In this document: positions 1 to 11,945 of the stretch, one piece after another | How the letters are laid out: each line of letters starts with the position of its first letter | How positions within the stretch are numbered: position 1 is the stretch's first letter | Source: Leucocoprinus leucothites | Taxonomy: Eukaryota > Basidiomycota > Agaricomycetes > Agaricales > Agaricaceae | DNA: 64,000 nt | Reading direction: 5' to 3' | Assembly (NCBI GenBank): GCA_013368445.1 | Contig: JAACJO010000009.1 | Coordinates: 372,001-436,000 of the forward strand | Program-made: the position numbers and the translations under genes | The notes under the pieces: model-generated | Seen by the model: the letters and a program-made list of their open reading frames with translations, nothing else | Told to the model about the DNA's origin: nothing | The model's database searches: none

Positions 1-251
1 GTCCTTACCCAACGTTGTGTGGAAGCGCATAAAAAACGTGGAACCCAGCTGTTAAGACACTTCCAAAGAATCGTCTCGTCACGCCAGGCCAAGATGGGAT
101 GGCTTCCCTTTCAATTAAGCTCAATCCGCAGCTATAGAAACCCCGAAGACCTCCCCTGCATCAATACCTTTGTCAATCCAAGGAGTCATGCATTGGGGGC
201 CAAACAATATAAGTACTTAAACTTATGGATGTGAGGTTTCTGGTACATAAG
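1..251. other. Left edge, no gene recognised
   Basis: I see no convincing coding signal here. The stretch should contain the promoter and 5' leader of the Hsp70-like gene that starts at 252. The window edge cuts off anything further upstream. Confidence 0.4.
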
Positions 252-2790
252 ATGTCTACTCGCCGGGCTCCCTATGCTGGAAAGGAACGCAAACTCGTCC
301 TCGCATTTGATGTGGGTACCACTTACAGCGGTATATCATACACGTATGTCTTTCTCTGCTTCTCCGAGTGGCGCTACAGTCAATGATCGATCCACGTAGT
401 GTCCTTGATCCCGGCATCGAGCCAAAGATTTACCCAGTGACAAGGTCAGGGATAACATAAGTGCTGTTTCACGTTCGAAAACTGAGAGTCTAAGCAGATT
501 CCCTGGACGAGCTCGAGCAGGCGGCGATGCCAAGGTACCTACAGTCATCTATTATGCAGAAGACGGCACAACCCGCGCTATTGGAGCAGAAACGGAACGA
601 GAAGGCCTTGATGCCCTTGCGGAAGAATCCTCTTGGGTCAAGGCTGAATGGTGACACTTCCCTACGGTTGACCGTTCTTTAGCTAACCACAAGGAACACC
701 ATTAGGTTTAAGCTTCACCTCCGCCCGAAGACTTGCTCATCAAGTTCAGTGTCTGACGATATCCCACCACTTCCCCTTAGCAAAACGCCCGTTGATGTCT
801 TCGCGGATTTCCTCAGATACATGAAGCAGTGCGCGAAGACATACATCGAGGAGACACACCTGATCGATGGTTCAGACTTTTGGAAGTCCGGGAAGGAAGA
901 ATATATCATATCACACCCGAATGCATGGGAAGGAGCTCAACAAACATTGATGCGGAACGCTGCTATACGAGCTGGATTGGTTTCGGATACCGCCTCGGAT
1001 CGGAGAAGAATACAATTCGTGACCGAAGGCGAGGCAAGTTTAAACTTCTGTCTTGACAAGGGCCTGACAGACGACTCTATTCGGGTAAACATTCTGCAAC
1101 TCTTCGCCCCTTCTTTCCGATGCTCAATTTTCCCGTGTAGCGCGGGGAGGGTATAACCATAGTCGATGCTGGGGGTGGCACAATAGATATCAGTACATAT
1201 GCGCGAAATCCATCAAATGAGGACGAATTTGAGGAGATTGCGGCAGCCCAATGTACGCCGTTGAACATGCATTCATAATCGCGTCTTAGATCTGGTCCTG
1301 TTCAGCCTATTTCAAGGGATCTGTGTTTGTGACGCGAGCAGCAGCCAAGTTCCTTGATAGTAAGTCGCGTCTCTGTCTATCCAGTCGGCAATTCACTTTA
1401 GTAACGTTGTGAAGATCACCTATCCGGTTCTCAATTCTATGACGATATGCCATTCATGACGGAAAAATTTGACAAATCCACAAAACTTCTCTTTCGAGAC
1501 CCGAAAGATCCACAATACATCAAATTTGGTAATGTGCGCGACAAAGATCTCAGCCGAGGCATTACACGGGGTCAGCTGAAGTTGGAAGGGTTTGCACGCT
1601 CCTTGTCAGAGGCCCATAATCATCCGTTGACTCCGATATTGCTCTAAACAGTCATGTCGTCGCGCAGTTCTTTGAACCGTCTATTCAATGCATTGTCGAT
1701 GGGGTAGTCGAACAAGATCGCCTCTCCACCCAGTCTGTTAAGGTTCGTACCACGTCCACAAGCATGAGGCCTCCAAAGCTGTGCGACTCACAGAAAAATT
1801 TGTCCTAGACTGTGTTTTTGGTGGGTGGCTTCGCTGCAAGTGACTATTTGTTCTCCCAGCTGGAGAAAATGCTTCAACCACTAGGGTTCAACGTGTACCG
1901 CCCAGACCCCCACCTGTACGTCTCTCAGGTAGAATCACCCTGACGTTGCATTCAACATCGTCTTGAAGGAACAAAGCAGTCCCAGACGGTTCAATCGCGG
2001 GCTATTTGCGTCCTTCTGTAAGGACTAGAGTATCCAAGTTTACCTATGGTGTGCAATGCTCGAGGGTCCTCAATTTCTCTGACGAAGAGCATGCTCGGCG
2101 GGCACCCAGCGCGACTATGAACCTGAGTGGAAGATCAATAATCCCTGGTGCATTTTCCAACATACTTACAAAGGCAAATCCATCTTTTCTTGTCATCTTA
2201 TTTTTGTTTACTTCTGTTCTTTTAGCATACACAAGTATCAGAAAGCCAGGAATTTCGTAGGACGTATCGCGAAGTGGCTGTCAAGAGGCAAGATCTAAGC
2301 GCACATAAATTGACGCCTATCTCATGTTACAGGGGCGGTCTTTCATCCCCGCTGTTCCTTGACGAGGATCCTGGTTAGTCTGCTATGACCCTCAGTTTTG
2401 CCGCGCCATGGTACAATAGTCTGACCTCTACTGTAAATTATACTAGAAAACTTTCACAAAATCTTTACGATACATGCCGACACGTCTGGTCTCATCAAAC
2501 AAGCCCAAGAATGTCAAGGTCCTTTTGGGAGTTATTACATGCTGTTTTATGACCTTGTCATCCTATTTGGTTTCACTGAGTTTAAGGTTCAGCTTGCTTG
2601 GAAGGAAGACGTACGTCATCATCACGAAAACATTTATTTTAGGGTTCGGACTGACCCTCCTTTTTGTATTACAGGGAGTCGAGAAACGGTGAGCTTTATT
2701 GCGATCACCTCGTAGCACACAGCCTGATCATTCTCTTCCAGAACGCCAGTGGAGGCCATGTTTGATACTGAGATTGAGTACAAAGATTGA
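252..2790 (+). CDS. Hsp70-like ATPase (HSPA12 type), copy 1 of a tandem pair
   Basis: This is a member of the actin/Hsp70 ATPase superfamily of the HSPA12-like kind that is expanded in mushrooms. Such proteins bind ATP, but their clients are largely unknown. By eye it splices into 14 exons: 252-343, 400-444, 498-650, 706-1084, 1141-1252, 1306-1359, 1415-1589, 1652-1742, 1809-1915, 1969-2173, 2226-2373, 2447-2610, 2675-2688 and 2742-2790. These give 595 residues with no frame break. Visible ATPase motifs are DVGTTYSGISY near residue 20 (phosphate 1), DAGGGT (phosphate 2) and VFLVGGFAASDYL (adenosine). There is no classic Hsp70 peptide-binding domain. The tenth intron (2174-2225) seems to use a GC donor (AAG|GCAAAT), where copy 2 has GT. 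The start is set by the match to copy 2 (MSTR...). Chaperone-like activity is inferred from the family only. Confidence 0.85.
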
Positions 2791-3205
2791 TTTGGAGAAT
2801 ACGGGAGATGCTTTAAGTAAACTGCCCTGGACTCCCCTATACCGTGTCTCTAGAGCTCAACTTATCTAGAGGCAAAAGGAGTTAATTCATTCTTGTTGGT
2901 AAATTGGGTTTATCGGTCATCAGCTTGGCGCAAAGACTTGGATTAAAGAGTTGTGCCGGTGGAAGCGCAATGGTAGAGCATCAAGCTATACTACACACAA
3001 GTTTGTAGAGCAAGAATCGTATCAAATATAATGCTAGCTGAAGGCACATTAGAATGCTCTGTCGCCCCCTGCGCCTTAGCGCTAGTTTATAGAATTCAAT
3101 TAATTTGAATCAATCAATCAACAGAATACACGTGCGAGCCCAGTAAGCGCCTGAGCTGACTCCTGTTACGTGGGGGCGTCACGAGTTGGACGGATTGTAC
3201 TCCCA
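2791..3205. other. Intergenic spacer between the Hsp70-like copies
   Basis: About 415 bases with no coding signal. It must hold the terminator of copy 1 and the promoter of copy 2. I see no repeat or mobile element that would mark how the duplication arose. Confidence 0.4.
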
Positions 3206-5779
3206 ATGTCCACACGCACACCGTATTCAGGTACTGAGCGCAAACTCGTCCTTGCCCTTGATGTTGGAACAACGTACAGCGGCATATCCTACGCGTATGT
3301 ACTTCTCAATGCGGTCATTCATCCGTCAATGATAAGTACAGTTCTAATACCAGTCCTGTAGGATCCTTGACCCCGGCCGTGAGCCTGACATTAAGCCAGT
3401 GACAAGGTAATGTCTCTACTCAGTTGGTTTGCCATGTCGGACTGAGTTCCGTCGAGGTTCCCGAGTCGGGCCAAGGTTGGAGGGGATGCCAAAGTTCCGA
3501 CGGTGGTTTACTACGACTCTGATGGCACTCCTCGAGCGCTCGGTGCAGAGACAGAGAGAGAAGAAATCGAGACGCTTGCTGAAGAGTCGCAATGGGCCAA
3601 GGCAGAGTGGTATCTTTCGGTCCCTCTTCGTCTCACAATCAGACACCTAAGTAGTTGAGTCTTTCAGGTTCAAACTCCATTTACGGCCAAAAACAAGAAC
3701 CACCGACTTCTTGGATGACGAGATACCACCATTACCTCCGGGGAAAAGTGTCGTTGACGTTCTTGCGGATTACCTCAGATACTTGAATCAATGTGCTCGA
3801 ATTTACATCGAAGAAACTCATATTGATGGTGCCAGCTTATTGACATCAGGGAGGGTTGAGTTCATCTTGTCACATCCTAATTCTTGGGAAGGAGCACAGC
3901 AATCCCTGATGAGAAGTGCTGCCATACAAGCAGGGCTCATAACAGATGCTCCCAATGACAGAGATCGTATTTCTTTCATCTCTGAGGGGGAAGCCAGCCT
4001 GAATTTCTGTATCGACAAGGACTTGATCAACAACTCGATCCGAGTACGTTCTCTCCCGCCTTACATTCTCTCATAGCCTATGGAGGGCTCATTGGCTTCT
4101 GCAGCAAGGGGATGGTGTTACAATTGTAGATGCTGGTGGAGGTACTTTGGATGTCAGTACATATGCAAGGAAGCTTGGCTCTAGCAACGAATACGAAGAA
4201 ATCGCTGCACCTCAATGTAAGATCATATCGCTTCTCACAACAATAGGCAATGAGATGATCAATTCTCTTGGATTTTCATCGTATAAACAGCATACTTTCA
4301 GGGTTCTGTCTTCGTCACTCGAGCTGCAGCGGCGCATCTCCAAGGTTTTTTTTTTTTAGTTTTGGGAAAGGTCATAACCGACATCACGATCATTAGAGCT
4401 CCTAGAGGAAACTCGGTTCCAGGATGATGTTAAATTTATGACCCACAAGTTTGACAAATCAACCAAGCTAACTTTTCGCGACCCAAAGGATCCTCAGTAC
4501 ATCAAGTTTGGCAGTGTTCGAGATCGAGATCCTGACTTGAATATCCGAGCCGGTTCGCTGAGGCTTGATGGGTATGTTTATTTGGGGGTTGAATGAGCTT
4601 GGGGACATCATCTGATATTCTTCCCCAACCCATTGTCCCAGCCACCTAGTTGCCGGTTTCTTTGAACCTTCAATACAAGCCATCATCACTTCTGTGACCG
4701 AACAACAGCAATTATCACGAAAACATGTCTCTGTAAGTGGTTTCAGTTTCAGCGTTTGGTGCCTTTGGCATTCTCCTCATGACAACCAGACAGTCTTCCT
4801 CGTTGGGGGATTTGCTGCAAGCGATTATCTATTTTCACAAGTCCAAGAGAGGCTCCAGCCGCTGGGATTTGACGTCCATAGGCCGGATGCACAATTGTAA
4901 GCCCGGAGTGGTCCAAGGTGTTGAGATGACTTGTCCGTTAACCTGACTCCAATCAAGGAACAAGGCGGTTCCCGATGGTGCACTCGTAAGCTCATTGCGC
5001 CGAACGGTTCGAAACCGAATTGCAAAATACTCCTACGGTGTTCGAAGTACCGTGAGATACGTTCCCACCAGACCGGAACACCTCAAACGCTCGGATAAGT
5101 GTGTTGTGTTCATGAGTGGGGAACTAGGATTATCGGGTAATTTCAGTTTACTACTCCAAAAGGTAGACGGAATATTCCGGTTGTCCGACTACAATTGAAA
5201 CTGTTGGAAATACAGGGAACGCAAGTCTCTGAAGCTGGAGAATTTCGCAAAAGCTTTTTTCAAGAGGCAAAAAAGAAGACTCAACTCAGCAAGCAGAATA
5301 AAACCACTATTACCGTTTACAGGGGCCATTCCTCGCCGCCTCCGGAATTCATAGATCAGGAACCTGGTTAGTCGGTAATACTAGGCACATGAAACTGCCA
5401 AGGGACCTGACGCCGACTATACATACATCTAGAAAACTTTCGTGAAGTTTTTAAGATCGACGCCGACCTCACGCAAGTCATTGACAGTCTACAGAAGGTG
5501 ACAGGAAGCAGCGGAAGACGTTACTTCAGACTCAACTACGAAATTGTTGTCCTTTTCGGGGCGACTGAATTCAAGGCACAGTATGCCTGGTATGAGAATG
5601 TACGATCTTAAACCTTTGGTGACGTCGCAGCTATCTGACATGTTTAACCTGTTTTTAGGGCATTGAGAAGCGGTAAGTCTAATCTAGCTGAAGGTAGACA
5701 GAGTGTATTGAATCATGAATCTGACCTCAGAGGACCTGCCGAGATATTGTTTGATACTGACATCACATACGAATCATGA
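3206..5779 (+). CDS. Hsp70-like ATPase (HSPA12 type), copy 2 of a tandem pair
   Basis: This is a paralogue of the upstream gene, with the same exon order and intron positions. First exons are 3206-3294 and 3362-3406; the last exon ends at 5779 with a TGA. The protein opens MSTRTPYSGTERK and carries DVGTTYSGISY, DAGGGT and VFLVGGFAASDYL, the three nucleotide-binding motifs of the fold. I followed the frame exon by exon and saw no premature stop. An upstream in-frame ATG exists at 3170, but the copy 1 alignment favours 3206. One intron (4349-4394) starts with a run of 13 T. The conserved exon structure shows a gene duplication after the introns were in place. Function is inferred from the family: ATP-dependent, probably cytosolic, client unknown. 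Confidence 0.85.
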
Positions 5780-6003
5780 CAGTAATTAGCAGTGGTATTC
5801 TATGTTATAAATGTGTATTCTGTCCTATAATGCACGGCCGATGTTTATTAGGCTCGAGGGAGCTGCTCAATACCTCTATGTTGCCAAACCCTCGAAGCTC
5901 GTTGTACTACTATATGGAACATCAGAAGGTTCTAGCTATGCAATCGAGATAAGCTTGGAGGGTAATCTCAGGGTCATCCCACATAGACTGCAAACAACAG
6001 TCA

Positions 6004-7179
6004 TTAATTGTGATCCTGCAGAGTAAAAACTGAACCTACGAAATGATTGATTTCCTTGAGCATCTTTGCTCGAATAAATCCTCCCCCGTGTTGCTTATCG
6101 TGGTCCTCCACCATCCAAGTCGTGCTTGGGGCAAACGCAGGGCTATTCTCACCACTGAGCAAGAACACTTTCATGTTTGGGAGCAGATCTCTAGCTTCTT
6201 TGGAATATACTGCGTTATAAGAAGCGAGGAGCTGGGCAGATAAAGAAAGGTATGGGATGTCGGTCTTGGCAGGGGATCCGGATTCGATCACGGAAATGCG
6301 ACCAGCAGAGCTAAGACTGTAGGCAGTTGGTGGGCGAAGATTAAATGCGGGAACTTGGTATTGGAGAACCTCGTGCTCCCTTGTAGACAGGTCGCCATGT
6401 TGGAAATATGCGGATACCCACCACGCAAAAAAAGGTATCTCCGCATCTTCAAGAATTGTTTGATCAAATGCAGTCAATGGAAGCCAGTTACTTGCTTCAG
6501 GCGTATGACCGAGAATGTTTTTGGAAGGCTCTATAAGAAGCGATTGGAAATCAGGTGTAAGTATATAGATAGCTAGTCACTTACCATGGAGGATCAATGT
6601 GTGAATGAGGGGAGCCAAACGAGCTTGGACTTCAGGGGCGGCGGAACATAGGTGTGCGATGGCTGCGAGGGTCACGGTGTTGCCTAAGGACCATCCGATG
6701 ATTGCAACACCGCCATTGGGATTCCCTTCCTGGGATGATGGAGTTTTCTTCTCTACAAGGAACTTGTCAATGAAAACTAGAAGCTCGACTCCGCGGTTGA
6801 TCATAAAGGTTGTTTTTTCTTTTTCTGTACCTCCAGCGATTACATCGAGTTCGGCTTCAGAGAAAGGAGTCGAGCCTTCATAGTTCCTGCGAGTTACAGC
6901 AACAAAGCGGACGTTTGCATCCTTTGCTTTTTCTTGCACTCGCTCAAAAATTCCTGTTACCTAAATAAGATTTCGGTGTGAAATGTGAGCTTCCATCACT
7001 CACCCGAGTTGAAACCCAAGCCATGCACTGCGAAAATGGTAGTATATGCGCCCGAGGGTGCACCAGAGTCGACGTAGGCGAGTTTCGTGCCCGCTTGGTC
7101 GACGACAATAGTGTCAGTCTGTAGCTTCTAGTTGTGGTCATTAAAACGAAGCTGATTATGAGGCCCTCATACTAACCAT
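6004..7179 (-). CDS. Alpha/beta hydrolase fold protein
   Basis: This is a predicted serine hydrolase (esterase or lipase-like). Four exons read on the minus strand: 7179-7177 (only the ATG), 7118-7004, 6953-6585 and 6530-6004. They give 337 residues. The first exon is just the start codon, followed by a GT...CTACAG intron. Motifs are HGLG in the second exon (oxyanion hole), GWSLG in the third (nucleophile elbow with the catalytic serine) and NHF near the C-terminus as the likely catalytic histidine. No signal peptide is visible, so it is probably intracellular. Substrate cannot be told from sequence. It is transcribed toward the Hsp70-like pair. Confidence 0.8.
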
Positions 7180-7186
7180 TTCTATC

Positions 7187-7795
7187 TCAACAGTTTACTG
7201 GTGAGTCTTGTGGTGTTCTGGATGAGGACTCTAAGCCTTCCGAGACACAGGCTTTATATGTGGAGAGATAATCCTTTCCTTTTCGATAGATTTGCAGAAG
7301 GAGATGTGCCCACCTCGCACGGAACCAAATTGATTGGATTGCAAGCGGGCCAGTGACTCTGATATGCCTTGTAATCAGTTTCAGTCCTACACATAACGCG
7401 CTCCTGTCGAACCTCTCGGGCCCCAGTAGACAAAAAGGGTGTTTCCAGAGGTTCCGGGCCATGTGTAAAAAGCGACCCACGTTTCCTTCAGGTACAGGAA
7501 TGAACCCGATGATAAAGGATTCGGATTCAGTCATCGTAGAAATCAGCCATGATTTTTTCTTTCCACATTCATGAACCCGCTTGGGGATTTGAGGTCCTTT
7601 CCTGAGAGTGGGCTTTGAGATTAGTCCCCTACTCATCAATAGAGATCCTTGAGCGACGTATAATCCGTTTCGTTGGACATTTTGAAGGATGCGTCGTATT
7701 CCCCAGCGACCTACTTGGGTTTGTTTGGATAGACAAAGGCAAATTTGAGTGGAAATGAACCTTTGGAGTAGGGTCATTGACCCCATCCAGAGCAA
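7187..7795 (-). other. Long open frame, unrecognised
   Basis: A 202-codon minus-strand frame stays open here directly upstream of the hydrolase gene. The start codons available are not convincing, I recognise no domain, and the frame would place its stop 8 bases from the hydrolase start codon. It might be a young gene, a gene relic or chance. Low confidence that it is translated. Confidence 0.2.
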
Positions 7796-8034
7796 ATGCA
7801 GAAGAATTCATCGGATGCGTGTACGTTGATAGCTGAGCAATCCATGGCCAATTACGAGCTCATTTTTCGAATTGACTGGCCTGGGTTCGGACCGAGATTA
7901 CAAAGACGAGTGTTCAAGTTTATAAGCCATAGTTTGAAAGGTCGTAAGGCGTACTCCTTGCTGATAGGAAGATGACCAACAGGAGATATATTATCCTCGA
8001 AGAGTTGATGACCGGGTGGCGGTGTTTGGTGCAT

Positions 8035-9000
8035 TCATGCTTGGTCTGGGCAGTGGGAAGGGTTTACTAGGTGTTTCAGGAACGTTCGCCACGGTTGTTA
8101 ATTATCTTGTTGATGCTCGAACAAGCCCTTCTGAAAAGAAGCCCAAAACGGGCTGGTAGATTTTCCGGAGGGGTAAAAGGGAGGCAGTGAAAAGTTTTGG
8201 TCTCGTTTCCTGGAGAGGGTCGGGAAAGAAATTGATGGGCGCTCATTGAGCTTGTTGGTTGATAATTGCTTTGATATCATGTGTTTGATAATTGATGCCA
8301 TGCCATCAAATTACCAATGCCCTATGTATCGCTTTGCGCACCGTCCGGATTCTATTTTTTTTCGTCTTCTGTCAACGTCCTGTTGTGTCGCATTTAAACA
8401 CGTCAATATTAAATACTCAACAGCTCACAGATAAACTGAGGTTTGTTAAATGATCTGATAGGTTTTGACGGAAGTTTACGAGATGTGTCAACCGAGAGCC
8501 GAAGTGAGCGAGGAAAGCGCTCGATGGGGAAAAATGGAATTATGAATGACGTATCATGCGACTACTTTTGACGCCCGCCCTAACTACGGTCTTTTCATTT
8601 GTCCATTTATCCGATTCAGTAATTTTCGCGTCCGAAGACCTGATGAGCCATGTAAGGGCCGGGTGTGCGCTAGGATTTTTCTGTACCCGAGTCGTTTGAG
8701 CTTCGCGCTCAGTGAGCGATCCTGGTGTTTGAGTTTTCCCCGACTGCACAGCGTTTCGCTAGCCTGTCAGTTGTGGGGAGTTTCAATCAGAGTTTGGCAT
8801 ATTACGATTCCTATTTCGACATGATGGTGATGGAATAGAAGGCACCCTCCTTATGTTCTCATCCCAGCTCTGTCTCAGGCGATCTTCTGTTCTGTTGGAA
8901 TTGTATATCCTTCTGCTATCTAGGCTGATTCCAGGAATCCCATCGTTGGGTTATGATGGCCTGAATCGTGGGGACGAGTGATGTAGGTATACTATGATGG
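8035..9000. other. Gene-poor stretch
   Basis: No frame here shows domain content or a plausible intron pattern. I see no inverted repeats or tandem repeats worth naming. Confidence 0.35.
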
Positions 9001-9288
9001 TATTTAAATGGCTCCGTCGTGTTGGGGCGGTGGGTGGAGTTTTGAATTGCCAATTGGAAACCCTCAACAACCGACCCCGCCGAGCGTTTATGGGCTCCAA
9101 GCTTTAGTGCTATTACTTAAAGGGTCTCGGAGCCACCTCTTGCCAGCTTTTACCCCCTCCTCGAACTCCTCATCCCAGTGCACCTATTCGACGCGGTGCT
9201 GTATCTGAGCCTGGTGCACCATCTACTATCTTTCTCGACGAACAGAGTCCCCCTACGATCCTTTTGATTTCTCCAATCTTCTCGGCAA

Positions 9289-9696
9289 ATGTTGACGTGC
9301 TATTACTATTCGATGCGTTCGCATGTGTACACACAACTACCAGAGGAAACAACTCATCAAGAAAACTCACATCCACACTCAGAATATTACCCGCACTCAC
9401 GCCCACCACCATACCATCACTACACTCATCAACCAGAAGAAGAGCAACATGACGCTCGGAGTGGATGGAATTCCCTAAGTTTTGATTCCGACTCGTGGAG
9501 AACGAGTTGGCTAGCAAGAGCGATAGAAACGATGCAGATCAAATGGTGGCATTATAGAACTGGTATCGGTGCACTTGAGAGTGAGAGGGGAGTGGAGGAA
9601 AGTGAATACAGAAGAGATGAGAGGTTGGTTGCAGCATCTGAGGCGAGTCTGGCTTTTCAGTGGTGTCACACGATTGGGTTGGGAGAGATGAACTGA
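9289..9696 (+). other. Possible gene remnant rich in His, Pro, Tyr and Glu
   Basis: A 135-codon frame begins at 9289. Its first half has a biased composition (many H, P, Y, E, for example in HYTHQPEEEQHDARSGWN). Just upstream, at 9150-9280, proline-rich stretches appear in two other frames, as if frame had been lost by indels or the region is spliced in a way I could not solve. No homology recognised. It may be the relic of a low-complexity protein. Confidence 0.25.
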
Positions 9697-9719
9697 CGAA
9701 AATGGGCTTTTCCTTATAG

Positions 9720-10423
9720 GGTCGACCATACCACTATGACTCTTGATTGTCTCATGTGGTCTTGGGATCGAGTTATGGAAATCGGTTGGTTGAAGGATAT
9801 ACCCCATGCATTATTGTACTGTTTACATCTAACTCTGTGTAAGATATTGAAACCCTTGTTTGCGGAACCTCATGATCCAGGGGATGTTGGGGTGACGTCA
9901 GGGCGGGGAAGTGGCGGCAGAGGCTTCTACCCCATTAGCGTCTTACTCCTCCCCATTCCAGCACGTACATAAATTATTTTATTCATGCAGTCAGGCCCAT
10001 TTCTGAAAGCGAGCGTTAATTAACGTTAAATCCTTACCCTCGGCGAAACGACAGGAGTGATGCAGTGTTCGGCGCTAGAACGGACAAAATTCGAGTTTGT
10101 GGTTTGTACAAAAAGAGTCAGAATTCAGGGGAAATCTGTCCTCTTAAAACACAATGTCTTCGAGCTTCAATGAACAGAAGAACCATATATTTGTTAGCAC
10201 AACATTAAGTCAAAACCCAGATCTTAATGACACTCGAAGTGGGAGAGGGGAAATAGGGCACATGTGATTGGTCCGGAGTGTGACCAGTCAGTACCCGATC
10301 TGGCGGACTTCCGATATCACGCGACGACGGGGCAGCGCCCGATCTCACTCTAGCCCTCTCCTTCACCACAAAACATTTTACTCTTTCCTTTCCTCTCCTT
10401 GACGTGCGCAATTACAACATAAC
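9720..10423. other. Upstream region of SDHB
   Basis: No gene recognised. A pyrimidine-rich stretch (10360-10410, CTCTTTCCTTTCCTCTCC) sits directly before the SDHB start codon, a common layout of promoters and leaders in highly expressed fungal genes. Confidence 0.4.
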
Positions 10424-11582
10424 ATGCTCGCTGCAAGCACACGTTCAGCTCTCGCCCGTACAAACCTGGCTCGAAGCTTTGCTACGACAGCACGTGCGGC
10501 TCAGGCTGCACCTGTACAAAAGCCGGTAGTTGAGAAGGAATTCAAGATTTACCGTTGGGTCCGTGTTTTTTTCTTGTCTTCACATGGGAGAGTTCCTTTT
10601 TCCTGATGAGTGAGTGTAGAACCCAGATGAACCTTCCAAGAAGCCTACGTTGCAGTCGTATAAGATTGACCTGAACCAATGCGGACCTATGGTCAGTTTC
10701 CGGATCATTCGTCGTGTGTTTCATTGTCTGACTAACGTTTTCTGCTTGTGCTGCTGTAGATTCTGGACGCGCTGATCAAGATTAAGAATGAGATTGATCC
10801 TACGCTAACGTTCCGTCGTTCATGCCGAGAGGGTATTTGTGGGTCCTGTGCTATGAACATCGACGGTCAGAACACACTTGCGTGTTTGTGCAGGATCGAC
10901 AGAGATGGCGGGAAGGATTCCAAGATTTACCCACTTCCTCATAGTGAGTATATGCACTCTTGTATTACAGTGTTTGGGCGCTAAAGACGTTTACCCCACA
11001 GTGTACATCGTGAAGGACCTAGTGCCCGACTTAACGCTCTTCTACAAGCAATATAAGTCGATTCAGCCTTGGCTCCAGAACGATAATCCCCCTGCGCAGG
11101 GTACGTTCGTGTTCTTTGAAATGACTATATGCGCTCAAACTCCTCTTCACAGGCGAGCATCTTCAGTCTCAGGAAGACCGTAGGAAACTTGATGGTCTCT
11201 ATGAATGTATTCTCTGCGCCTGCTGCTCGACTTCATGCCCGTCCTACTGGTGGAACCAAGACGAATACCTCGGTCCTGCCACGCTTATGCAGGCATACAG
11301 GTGGATTGCTGATTCTCGAGTAAGTGGAATTGTTACGTCATAGGTCTTACAGGGGGGTTGACTATGGTTGTTAGGACACTCATGGCGAAGAGCGTAAGGA
11401 GCGTCTGCAGAATGAGTTGAGCCTGTACCGCTGCCACACCATTTTCAACTGTGCGTAGCTCTTTTTTGGACGTTATAGTCGTAGTCTCACTAATTTCCGC
11501 TGTAGGCTCCCGCACCTGCCCGAAGGGCCTCAACCCGGCCGCTGCGATTGCCAATATTAAACTTGAACTTGCTGCCGAGTAG
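10424..11582 (+). CDS. SDHB: Succinate dehydrogenase iron-sulfur subunit, mitochondrial
   Basis: Subunit B of respiratory complex II passes electrons from the FAD of SDHA to ubiquinone in the inner mitochondrial membrane. Seven exons (10424-10558, 10620-10691, 10760-10943, 11002-11100, 11153-11319, 11375-11450, 11506-11582) give 269 residues, the usual length. The N-terminus is rich in Arg, Ala and Ser, typical of a mitochondrial presequence. Cluster ligands are all present: [10 protein letters not shown] with a later C for 2Fe-2[13 protein letters not shown] for 4Fe-4S, and CHTIFNC plus CRTCP for the 3Fe-4S centre. The quinone-site residues known from carboxamide-fungicide work (the Pro in SCPSYWWN and the His in RCHTIFNC) are wild type, so sensitivity is expected. 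Introns interrupt conserved blocks but frame is exact. Confidence 0.97.
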
Positions 11583-11945
11583 ACTTGGGGGATTTAGTGA
11601 AGATCAACCCAGTGTTCGCAAGGGGATTTGACTTTGGGGATTTGGCGCCGGTGCTGAGAAGAAGCTATAGCTATTCATCATCATCTCTATCATTAGCTTT
11701 TGTGTTCAGTTTTCCGTGCATCTTTGATTCAATCTAATTCTCATTGGTCTAGAGACAACATAGTCTTCGTGCCTCAGCAGTACACCTATGTATGTGCTCT
11801 TTCCGGATATTGGCGCCAATTTGCCGGAGATAGTCGGACTTTGGCAGGCGCCGGCTACTTGAGCTGACTTTGATTACATCATTGGTTTGTACCCTAATCA
11901 TGTTGTCGAGTCACTTCCTTTCTGCATTCCTATTTTCTTTCTCCC
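11583..11945. other. Spacer between SDHB and methyltransferase
   Basis: About 360 bases holding the SDHB 3' end and the promoter of the next gene in the same direction. No other feature seen. Confidence 0.4.

Noticed and set aside
9170..9517. 115-codon minus-strand frame
   Set aside because: Overlaps the His/Pro-rich plus frame and has no domain or splice support.
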